Source: Sphacelaria rigidula (taxonomy: Eukaryota; Phaeophyceae; Sphacelariales). From it: a DNA stretch of 20,717 nt. The notes beneath the pieces were generated by a model. It saw only the letters and a list, made by a program, of their open reading frames with translations. It did no database searches and was not told the origin of the DNA. The stretch covers positions 1 to 20,717 of the forward strand of contig CAXNAA020000500.1 in NCBI GenBank assembly GCA_964200075.2, in the 5' to 3' direction. Position 1 is the first letter of the stretch. Each line of letters starts with the position of its first letter. Below are positions 8,734-17,500 of the stretch, in pieces. A program made the position numbers and the translations under genes.

Positions 8734-9096
8734 CTACATGTCAAGCGCCGAATGCGGTGATCTGTTTGCAAGGTTGGCCGCTGTGAACATCAATTCCCCC
8801 CAGTGAAAAGTCGGCAAACCACTGCCAGCAAGCATGCACCGGACCATGGCTGCAAGCGTCCTTCCTACGCGTTCTGACATGCCGATTTGTTGTGGTGTAT
8901 TGGTGCTTGCAAACTCTAGCAATATGCCTGTCTGTCGGCAGTACGGCTTGCACTCGTTGCCAATTAACTCACCGCCTTTGTCTGCCCTTAGTTGTTCGAC
9001 CCGAACACCGTCAGGAATGACCATTGACTGTACGTAGGACTGAAATGCATGAAGAGTGGCGTCCTTGGTAAATCTCTGTCCATCTAGAATACTCAT
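8734..9096 (-). pseudogene. Copia pol: integrase catalytic core
   Basis: The frame carries the second Asp (RADKGGEL) and the Glu (SERVGRTL, after NTPQQIGM) of the DDE triad. The first Asp (TTDLMRS) lies upstream in a different frame at about 9145, so a frameshift near 9068 splits the domain: the upstream frame reads well through DEYSRWTEIY and this one from TKDATLHAFQSYVQSM. It ends with SPHSALDM and an in-frame TAG at 8736-8734; the frame resumes at once with SPRKMLKETEPDL. The enzyme would insert the element cDNA in the nucleus; this copy cannot make it in one piece. Confidence 0.93.
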
Positions 9097-10336
9097 CGGA
9101 GATCTTGCAGACGTACTTGAAGCCTCCCAGCGCCACCGGCATGATCGATCTCATCAAATCTGTCGTGACTAGTTGAAAAGCGCATTGCACTTTGTTGTTG
9201 GCTGTCTTCGGGTGGGCCAGTTGATGACTGTTCCCAACAGCACAAATATCATAGTCTGGAACGGCTCCACCGAAATCCACCTCGTTGCTTCCGACGTTTT
9301 TGAGAAGATTCAAACCGTGGCTGTTCAAGTGTCCCATCCTCCGATTCCACAGCGTGGCGGCGTCTGCAGCTTGCATAGCCAGTCCAGATGCATCGTTGCC
9401 GCTGCTTAGTTCCAGAGAGAAGAAAGACAGGTCGCTCTCCAGTTCCTGGAGCGGAACGGTGAAGTTGTTTGTCTCGAGTCTTGGGTTGTTCATTTCGAAA
9501 ATAGGTACAACGCCATTTCGTGTCGCTTGTTTGACGGAGAACAAGTTCCGCCCCAAGCTAGGCACGACCAAAGACGAAATCTTAACCAGGTGTTTGACCC
9601 CTTCGCCGTCTTGGATGTGTCCGCGGAGCAGTCCTTTACCAATCCCTGCCAGTTTGTGCCCCCCTGCGGTGGTGATCGTACGCGGGGTCGCCAGTTTCTG
9701 GTAGTTGTGGAGTTTATACCGTAGCCCCGGGATGAGGGTATCGTCGAAGTAATGTCCCGACGCACCACTGTCTACCATGACACTGACATGGCTATTGCTA
9801 CCCTCAGTCCACTTGTCAAGAGCGGGTCCTGCCGCGAGAGCCGTCCCATCATCAGCATCGGTGATTCCGCCAAACGTTTCAGCAGTGTCGTCGATGTTCG
9901 ACATAGCCCGGGGGTATAATGAGTTCCCGAACATCAACCAGACGTAGTGGACTACGGCTATTATGGCTAGCGCGCGCACTAGTGGGGAAATTGTCTCCCT
10001 GATTCCCCGCAGTAGGTTGCGAGCTCTGCGAAGGAACCTCGGACCCGCGGCCTCCTCTCCGTCGGCCCCTTCGAAGGCGCCGAAGAGGCCGCTGCCGTCA
10101 AAAGAAGCAACGGATTTGTTCGTTGGAGCGAAAGGCCAAAGTTTGTCCGCTTGGAGATGGTTCGCCTTGGGCGTTTCTAGGGCATTAAAGGAGATGGCGG
10201 GAGGGTGTTCCCTTGTACCGGTGGCTGGTGGATACCCTAACCACTGTGCGAAATTGGCTGTCTGCTGGCTGCGCTGTTGCAAGGAATGGCCCCCTTCTTC
10301 GCTGTGGGTTGTTGTGACCTGTGGAAAGAGTACCAC
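9011..10336 (-). pseudogene. Copia pol: protease and integrase N-terminal domain
   Basis: This open frame of 441 codons contains the retropepsin active site VMVDSGASG (Asp at residue 189, codon 9772-9770), a GAG-pre-integrase block (LWNRRMGHLNSHGLNLL), and the start of the integrase core (TTDLMRS). The integrase zinc site normally has two His and two Cys; both His are present, but the first Cys is Tyr (PDYDICAVG, codon TAT). A hydrophobic stretch at residues 119-139 (LVRALAIIAVVHYVWLMF) lies between the Gag-type zinc region and the protease, with a basic segment just before it (RFLRRARNLLRGIR). It looks like a transmembrane helix. The first codons overlap the gag frame; the switch from gag to this frame occurs near 10320. 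The segment is readable up to about 9068. Confidence 0.93.
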
Positions 10337-11495
10337 TTATCTACATTCCCATTGTTTCCCCCGTCCTGACCGTCTCCCCCTGTCAGTGCTCGGGTCGCAC
10401 TTCGGGCGGGGCAATTTCTCCTAACTTGACCTTGCTTTCCGCAGTAGTAGCATATTACTTGATTTCTTTTACTGCCATCATTCCGGCCACTACCCTGCAT
10501 AGCAACCCCGCGGCCTGCGACCGAGTTGGTGGCGTCCTGTCGTGAAAGGTAGTCGGCATACGTGGTGCTGACTATGTATCTGAGGTCCGACAAAGTAAAA
10601 TCGTGCCTCTCGCAGCTAGCAATGCGGACCCTATCGTACTCGGCAGGTAAGGCTCGAAGGATAATGTCCTCATATCGTTTGTCAGGTACGGGCTGCCCCA
10701 TTTCCTCCAGGCGATCACGGTAGCCATCCATGACAAACAAAAATCTTCCGGATCATCCCCTGACTGCATCGTCGTTTTGTGGAGTTCATCATGGAATTCC
10801 CTGCGTGCCTCTTTTGTGTTGCCGTCAAATTTTCTCGCAGCGCTGCCCACGCTGTTTGGCCATCACCAAACTCGTCCTCCTGGGTTTTCCCCATGAAACG
10901 TCGCACGGTATTGTTCGCTGATTTTTCGGTGGTGAAAAATAAGATGCTAAACAGGTCATTGTTTTCGCGATTCCAAGCCAGTGAAGGTGCCGTATCACGG
11001 GTTGACGGTTCATCACCAATTACGGTGCGTGCGGGTCTCTGCCGCCCTTGCAGAACTTCTGCGGTCGCATTATGGTGGAGACAGAGGATCACCCATACTT
11101 TGTCTTGAAACTCTCGGAAACTAGCCCTAACAACGTCTTCGTGAGATTGAGAGTAGAGCGCGGATTGAGAGTGGCTTCGACCATTCGCTTTAACTTAGCC
11201 AATCTTTCATTCCGCGTGTGCTCTTCTTCGTCTTCATCACTACCGTGTGCTTACAGCTACACGTCGGTACCCTTCTCAGGAATATCAAGCGCCTCAGTGG
11301 CAAGCTACTACAGGAAGAATATCAGGCCTTGTGGAGGGGCATTTCGGAACTGAGACCATCCATTCACTGACCGACCGCTTTTCACTCTCAATCGTATCCT
11401 CTACTCTCAAGCTCACAAAATCATTGTTCCTTGTCTTCGCTATCAAATTCTGTACACAACTTAGGTACCGCACGAATACTCTCATTGTCCGCCAT
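10237..11495 (-). pseudogene. Copia gag, frameshifted and interrupted
   Basis: Gag forms the virus-like particle and binds the RNA. The likely start is the ATG at 11495 (MADNESIRAVPKL). The frame is then broken by the TIR element at 11129-11428 and resumes at 11125 (through DEPSTRDTAPSLAWNRENND). Frameshifts follow near 10835 (before KFDGNTKEARR) and near 10740 (DPEDF to FVMDGYRDRLEEMG). The RILRALPAEYD-type capsid segment appears as YEDIILRALPAEYDRVR. The zinc knuckle at 10452-10411 reads CYYCGKQGQVRRNC: the expected His is Gln (codon 10428-10426). A last zinc-like motif starts with KWYSFH, where I would expect Cys in place of Tyr, and the frame shifts there (about 10320) into the protease frame. 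Confidence 0.88.
11129..11428 (-). mobile_element. Non-autonomous TIR element (MITE-like), copy 2, nested in gag
   Basis: Exactly 300 bases with strong terminal inverted repeats: the left end reads AACAACGTCTTCGTGAGATT and the reverse complement of the right end AACAATGATTTTGTGAGCTT, both continuing into GAGAGTAGAG and GATTGAGAGTG. Flanking tetranucleotides are CCCT (11125-11128) and CCTT (11429-11432), a possible 4-bp target duplication with one change. Removing 304 bases (element plus one tetranucleotide) brings the gag frame starting at 11495 into register with the frame downstream of 11125, which supports both the boundaries and a 4-bp target. It is homologous to 527-828 in the opposite orientation. 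No transposase is encoded. Confidence 0.85.
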
Positions 11496-12237
11496 GATCA
11501 TCCTCCTCGTCGCTTTGCTCCAACGTAACGAGTATAGTATAACGTGTTCCGATACCACCACACAATCGGCCTTGATCACCGCCGCTTGACTTGTCGAGGG
11601 AGGTCGCGAAAGAAATAATGCAGATGGGTCGAACCCAGACATGTCCCCCACCACATAAGCGCCCCCCCCGCAACGGCTTAACTTGAGCGGCTCGAGAGGT
11701 GAAGATAGAAAGTCAGGGTACAAGATGTTACAAACACTGCGCACGGTTGTGCACTTCTAGAGTAGGCGCGGAGAAAAATTCATTCCGAGAAAGGATCCGA
11801 CTACTACTGACTGTTACTGTTTCCGCAGGTCAGCCGTGGTGCTGCGCACGCTGTTGTCGTCTCCTCAAAGAATAGATCACACGCCCTACTCGGTTCAGGT
11901 TGTGGTACCCTGCTGTAGCGCCAGTCGAGAGTAGATGCGTGTCGTCACAGTTGCAGAGCTACTCCTGTTCACCTGCTGTTGTCCCGCTTTTTAAAAAATG
12001 ATCACTTCGTACCGCAGCGATGCCTCCGTATTGCGATGATGCCAGGTGCGCACAAAGTAAGTGCCGTCTCCAATCGTAACGCAGCGCACTGTTGTAGTGC
12101 CAGACACACACAGTGCCGTCTTACTTTGACTCAACTCACGTTGTTTTCCAGCAAAGATTTGTCCTTTTGCTGCTGCCCTTCCTTCCTTCCTTCCAAGGTC
12201 CAACGTCCGCTCCTTCAGCACAAACACGACGAATCGA
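11496..12237 (-). other. Retrotransposon untranslated leader
   Basis: About 740 bases lie between the primer-binding site and the presumed gag start. Short frames on both strands resemble nothing. It contains a CCTT microsatellite at 12177-12194. Leaders of this kind normally hold packaging and dimerisation signals, but I cannot point to one. Confidence 0.6.
12177..12194. repeat. CCTT microsatellite
   Basis: Four to five consecutive CCTT units within the retrotransposon leader. Confidence 0.8.
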
Positions 12238-12248
12238 GGCTCATAACC
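12238..12248 (-). promoter_or_regulatory. Primer-binding site, half-tRNA (initiator Met) type
   Basis: On the - strand, GGTTATGAGCC follows the last LTR base with no spacer. Its complement GGCTCATAACC is the anticodon arm of initiator tRNA-Met (CAT anticodon) and not a 3' CCA end. Drosophila copia and yeast Ty5 prime from a tRNA-Met fragment cleaved in the anticodon arm, with sites that also begin GGTTATG. The match is 11 bases; the next base departs from the tRNA sequences I remember. Confidence 0.7.
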
Positions 12249-12580
12249 TGTTGGAGGATTCACTCGGAACCCCTTTGTCGTGGTCGCTAGAGTTGGCGCA
12301 TTGGCGGTTAAGCCAAGCAAGCAGACAGGTTGCTTCGGAGTGTAGACAGAAGATAGTGTTCAAGGTGCCGCTTGAGGGCAAGACAATGAAAACAACCCAC
12401 CGGGGTACATGGTCAAAGCGAAGAGTACTTCATGTATAACAGCTGCTATACCACATTATACGCCCCCACATCAGACCAACCCTTCGTGAACGATACCTGC
12501 GATCCCAACACTACATATACATAAAGTCAATACGATACGAAGCGTTGAAGAGCATGGCTCCGCAGCCTCATTCTCTAACG
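12249..12580 (-). repeat. 5' LTR of the Copia element
   Basis: It matches 5799-6130 over all 332 bases without gaps, with about 22 substitutions by hand count. On the + strand it starts TGTTGGAGGATTC and ends CTCTAACG, where the other LTR ends CTAACA. As the upstream LTR it would carry the promoter; a shared ATTATACG/TATAATG segment (12455-12465) is a possible core promoter element. Confidence 0.95.
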
Positions 12581-14353
12581 CAGGTTACTTCATACTTGTC
12601 TGGAATGCGGACTCCTCATTGTCGGCGCTCGCTGCACATTATTTTGTTTGTTGGCGGATGCATGACCTACACACTCTTTATGACTAGAGCTAATGACTCA
12701 CTGGTTTTTCGAGGGACGTGGTCCCTTGCCCGATAATTTGTTGCACAGGTTTCTGTCAGGGTACTTTTGCGCGCGACTACTTTCAGAGGACTATGGCTGA
12801 CGACGACGTAGTTGTTTAAGCGCAACTAACAGCTCTCAGTCCGAGTGGTTCTTTGAAAGCAACCAGTTGCACTGATATCCATCCGACATTCATTCGCACG
12901 CAACTACAGTAGACACCTAAATATTTGTTTTCGAATAAAGGCGATCTTTTCAGATTTTCAGATTCTCCGGATACCAAGTACCGCTTCATCACAAAATTTG
13001 AGTAGCGCGACTTGAGTACCCGACGTCATCGATAGTCAGGGCCGAGTGTTCTCAACAGATAATACAAGCCTTCCTGAAACATATTGAAAGTAGATACATC
13101 TACCCAACACGCCTTTCCTGTCCTTTGATTTCAGCGAAGACACCCAGGGATGACGGGGTGGCAGGGAGGAAGGGGGCAGTTCTCAATTGTGTCGGATCTA
13201 TTGTACAGATGTCGAGACGCGCCAATCATGCACATTTTACGTACGTTGCCACAACGTTTGCTGTGACAGCCAAGCCACACGTCTTGAGTCATGAATGTTC
13301 ATCATGCGTTGCTAGCAGAAACATCGGAATAGTCAAAAAGCTGCTCCAATATTGACGTTGAGGCATCTCAGAAGGGAGCATTGTACTGACCCTCTTGGAA
13401 CTCGCGAAAAAAAGCACAAACTCCCATGTACGAGCTTTCGTCACCGGAAAACGTCACTTTACGTTTGGTGCACGAATCTGCCACGTTAGTATACTTGGAG
13501 TTGGAATGGCGCACCGTTTTGGTGGGCTGCATCATCAACAATTGCAGAAAAACCACCATACCTTGCCCTAGAAAACGTCGACTGCAAATCGTCATCGTTC
13601 CATCAGCGGTTCCAAAAGGGTTGACGTATTCGCATGTTTTTTCTCGACGGCTGAGTACATTTGCGAGTAGTCTAAAGGGTAGCGTAATCTCCATTCCTTT
13701 CCTCAAAAATATACGTATTGGTTGTCACGTACTCATGACGGTAGAGGCCAAAAAGCTGCGCCTTCTTCTTCCTATTCGCCTAGTAGAAGATAATCAACGC
13801 GATTACAATTTTGTTAGCCGTCGCAACGATTGGGTTCAGGCAAGAAGCAACTGTGGGAACTCCAAAACTTCCAAACAGAACCTCGATCCCAAACTACAAA
13901 TGAAGAAGGCAATTCGCTTCTCGTTCCCGCACGTAACATCTCTACTCACGTGGTCGATATACATACAAGGCATATTTCGAGGTATAGTGTTAGAGAAACA
14001 GAAAATTAATCGCTTCAAGGGCGAAGCAACAGCTGACAATCACGCACGACCACAGGGTTCATCGTCTACCTTCCAGCCGCGCCCGAAGGCTTAGTTTTTG
14101 AATATGTCTGTCATGGTGGACACAAATCTCCATGTTACTGGCAAAGCTGAAGTGTTTCGGTGTACATATCGTGCGAAGTGTACCGAATACCGACTGCAAC
14201 CCTGCTGGATACTCCTTGATCTCCGAATGAGCCTAACTCAAACGTTGAGGGGGGGGGGAGATGATATATGGACATCCGTGCTAACTCTCCGACCTATTGT
14301 TTTCTCCGCTACCGATCCACATTTTTTACGTTGTGCACACGAAGCAACAGACA
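12581..14353. other. Upstream region of the haloperoxidase gene
   Basis: About 1.8 kb between the 5' LTR and the start codon of the haloperoxidase. It should contain the promoter and 5' UTR, but I see no convincing TATA box or other motif at a fixed distance. It holds the unassigned open frame at 13426-14094 and a short G run at 14250-14258. Confidence 0.5.
13426..14094 (+). CDS. Unassigned open frame, 222 codons
   Basis: This is the longest open frame outside the retrotransposon and the haloperoxidase. I recognise no domain. The predicted product is basic, with several Lys/Arg-rich stretches (CPRKRRLQ, MKKAIRFSFP) and no signal peptide or clear membrane segment. A 112-codon frame lies opposite at 13368-13706. 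It begins about 850 bases downstream of the LTR and ends about 260 bases upstream of the haloperoxidase start codon. In an intron-rich genome a single unspliced frame of this size may be chance or a piece of an old mobile element. I give it low weight as a real gene. Confidence 0.2.
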   Translation: MYELSSPENVTLRLVHESATLVYLELEWRTVLVGCIINNCRKTTIPCPRKRRLQIVIVPSAVPKGLTYSHVFSRRLSTFASSLKGSVISIPFLKNIRIGCHVLMTVEAKKLRLLLPIRLVEDNQRDYNFVSRRNDWVQARSNCGNSKTSKQNLDPKLQMKKAIRFSFPHVTSLLTWSIYIQGIFRGIVLEKQKINRFKGEATADNHARPQGSSSTFQPRPKA

Positions 14354-14581
14354 ATGGCTACTCGAGGATTGCTAGCAGCGTCCCTAGCAGTCGGTCTGCT
14401 TTCTCTAGCTGCCGCATCAGACATCGGTGTGGAGGACCAACGAAGCCCGTTCTATATGGGGGGGGCGAAGCATGAAGGAAGAAAGCTCCAGCATGGTGGT
14501 CGTAATGATGGTGGTGCTTCTGATGATTCCGGCGATGATTCTTGCAAAGAAGACGATGGCGTATTGGACCCTATCGGCAGC
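14354..14581 (+). CDS. vBPO: Haloperoxidase exon 1 (signal peptide and acidic linker)
   Basis: 76 codons, ending in phase 0 before GTAAGT. Residues 1-21 form a secretion signal with Arg at position 4, a hydrophobic core and a likely cut near AAAS-DIG. The rest is rich in Gly, Asp and Ser (GGASDDSGDDSCKEDDG) and poorly conserved in this family. Reading past the donor meets a stop after 17 codons. Confidence 0.85.
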
Positions 14582-17500
14582 GTAAGTGCCACAGCACCCC
14601 CAGCATCATACAAGCATGTTGTCGAAAATTAAACAATATGTCACTCTTTAACGCTCCACTGACCCTCTGTCGTCCAAAAAAAGGCACAGAGGTGCTTTCG
14701 ATGACCCCAAGAACACACCACACTTGCCATTTCGATATTCCCCGTGCATGAGCCGAGGAAGGAAAATGTGCGACAGATTAGAATCGCCGACAAAAACAAC
14801 CCGGTCCCCGGTGCAGTGCACGGACTGCGATTTTTGGTGCCCAAGAAACTGTCGATGCGCGATTCATGCACCTACCCCCTCCACCGCGGCCACCTAATAA
14901 TAATGTACAGATGTCGAGTGGGCGCGCGGATCACGCTGAAATGATGAAAATTCAGAGGGCGGAGAGGGAAGAAGAAGGATCGGAGATGATTTGTCAGCAG
15001 CCGAGCAGTGACACGGCCCTGTACGCCAAGTTCCACAAGACCTTGTCTCACAACGACTTGGGAGAGGTAACTGCGGTGAAGCGTGGGTGTTCACAAGCCC
15101 CCGCTGGGGTCGAGGGTGATCGCTTACAGTGCAGCCTTGACTAGTTTCTTGTGGGAGAAGCCACCACGACCGATAACGCCAGACTCCCCGAGGAGGAAAG
15201 AGCGGGTGGCAAGTAGGGTTCAAGGCGTGATCATTTGTTGCGAGCATGACTAAACAACTACACTGCGAGGTAGTATCAACAGTGGTGGGCCATCATGAAG
15301 CACTCAAAATCACGTGCCCGGCTTGCAGGTCGTTGGATCTGCTTCGATCCCACTGCGAGTTCACACGAGTACACGGGTAGCGAGTCAAACGTGAGAAGCA
15401 TCGTGAGCATGCCCCCCGCAAATGGAAGGATCTCACACTATTTGTGTTGTACAGTATATGGTGATTTACGCCAGCCCATACGAAATCCCAGAGTGATCGC
15501 GATGTGACAGATTGGTTATGTGAAGCGTTTCGACGTGTGGCGATTTGTGCGTTTTTGGCATTTCATGCATACAGGTGGATGCAGCTAACTACGCTATGCT
15601 CGAGGACTGCATAAGCTCGGCAGTCTTTGAGACATGCGAGAACATCACAAGCGATGGCGTCGGCACACTCGTTAACCCCCTCGGCGGTATAGCTGTGGAC
15701 CTCGGCAGTCCTTTTGGGTAAGTCTTGTACACGTCGTCAAGGACTAGCATTGAAAATACATGCCATGCGTGGTGCGTTAGAAATGGTGATGCCTGTGGTG
15801 CTTTTGTTGTAATAGCTTTGTATTTGCCGTGGCATTATTCATGATCGCGGCATGTTCAGGCTGTTGGCGTCGGCGTCTTTGCGGAGTGAGCTTGACGTCT
15901 CTGCTAAACGGCGGTAACCCAAGGTTGGTTAGAGAAGGTGTCACTACTATCATCGGTGTTGGAGGCGACGATGGCGGTGCGGGTGGCGGTGGTGAGAAGA
16001 AAATGTGAAATAACATGAAGGTGCGAATGCTCACCAGTATGTCGTCGTATTGCTTTTCTTCAACCCATCATGCGTGTGTATGCTGTGCAGCTCCGCGACA
16101 TCGATACCACCGGCGCCCACGATTTCGTCTCCCGAGATGGTGAGCAAAACATCCACACGGTAACGATCAAGTAGTTGACCACAGCTAAACGTTAATTCAA
16201 GCTCCCTCGGACAGGGGGAGGGAGGGGGGGGGGGTACTCATGATGTTGCACCCCAGAGTCATAAGACCAGTGACCTCGCATCCCTACAAAGCCGGGACGG
16301 AGCACGCGGGGTTCTCGCTGGACTATTCTCGAAATCAATAACCAAGCGCGAAACGCCGTGATATTTTCGGCGAGCTCAATGAAGGGTGAGCTGCATCCTG
16401 CAGAGATTTTTCGGCCCGGAGCGTACTGGTTATCTTAAAATTTCAATGACAGCCTCTCCAATTGGTTGCTTCATTTTCTGGCAACGCCACTTCCAGAGAT
16501 AGCATGGCTTACACAATACCTCATGAGTGTCCCACAATGTGAACACTACCAGGGGGGAGGGGGGGGGAGGAGTGCGAGAGCTGGGACATGGTCCTTACAA
16601 CGGGAGATACAAAACCCTTGGTTGTACCTCCTCCCTTATATGCTGCTGAGGTATTGGTCAAGCAGCCGCCGAACCTTGATCGTGCTGCGCTGCTCGCATG
16701 TACTGCACGGCGCAGTTGACAAGATTCTTGACATCCACACTGTATCTTACATTTCGGTGCGATTTTTATGTCCACCGTCTGCGATGGTCGCTGTTGACCG
16801 CATGGTGCTGCTCTTCGTTGGGACTGACTGCAAAACCAGGCCGCTCATATGGCAGAGTGCTACTGGATGTCGCTCACCCGAGACGTGCCTTTCGCCGAGT
16901 ACGGCTCCAACCTCATCACCATCCTGGCGGCAGGTGCGGTGCAACAAGACATAAAACCATGCACTCGCCCCACACTCCTGCCTGTCTAGCGTGGTCTCAT
17001 GAGCGTATGAAGCTTTGCTGTTTGCGTCATGATGATGCTTGCTGGACTTTCACTCGGGAACGCTGAGTACGACTTACGCGAAGAAGCTGTGCATGGTTTT
17101 GACAGGAGTGGACTGGATGCACGGCTGATCCCCCCCCCCAGAGTATAAACACGCTTGTGTAGTTTCACCTGTCGAGCCTTTCTGGGGTCAGAGCCCAGCG
17201 GGACATGATAGCTCCGTCGGGCCCTTAGCCGCTTGTACAAATTGTATCGCATGATAAATAATATAGACGGTGGAGCTCTCCTGTGGTGGCGAGCTGCTGG
17301 ATTTTTCCCGTGCAAACGGAACTACATGAAGCGTCCCGCCTCGAGAGCAAGAAGTAGAAATGTGACACGCTGGCCGAGGATGACATACTAGTAACGACTG
17401 GTCCTCGCAGAGGCAGGGACTCGAATGTTCCCATGGCTTCCGAACGTTTCCCTTCAACATCTAAGTAGGTACTTGACACCTCTGGTTGTTGTCGGTCGTC

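Larger units (their letters stand above)
5799..12580 (-). mobile_element. Complete but defunct Ty1/Copia LTR retrotransposon
   Basis: The 6782-base element lies on the - strand. In its own direction the order is 5' LTR (12580-12249), primer-binding site, leader, gag, protease, integrase, reverse transcriptase, RNase H, polypurine tract and 3' LTR (6130-5799). Integrase before reverse transcriptase defines the Copia (Pseudoviridae-type) order. The LTRs differ at about 22 of 332 positions by my hand count, so the insertion is old. The body carries about four frameshifts, two in-frame stops, altered catalytic and zinc-binding residues and a nested 300-base TIR element. It cannot make its own proteins. 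Flanking 5-mers (ATTAT left, CAGGT right) do not match, so no target-site duplication is visible. Confidence 0.97.

Noticed and set aside
10300-10345. Programmed frameshift between gag and pol
   Set aside because: The frame change falls within a zinc-like motif that should be continuous, there is no evident slippery site, and at least three other frameshifts occur in this copy. Decay is simpler.
9963-10424. 153-codon open frame on the + strand
   Set aside because: It is the antisense shadow of the gag/protease region. The same holds for the + frames at 9285-9704 and 7267-7879.
13202-13216. TGTACAGATGTCGAG, repeated at the intron 1/exon 2 junction (14904-14918)
   Set aside because: One 15-base match in 20 kb is close to what chance allows, and the flanks do not align.
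14297-14353. Upstream in-frame Met as haloperoxidase start
   Set aside because: It would add 19 residues before an obvious signal peptide. The ATG at 14354 has A at -3 and G at +4 and starts the signal directly.
15777-16034. 85-codon Pro-rich frame on the - strand
   Set aside because: It lies within intron 3 of the haloperoxidase, is low complexity and has no recognisable feature.
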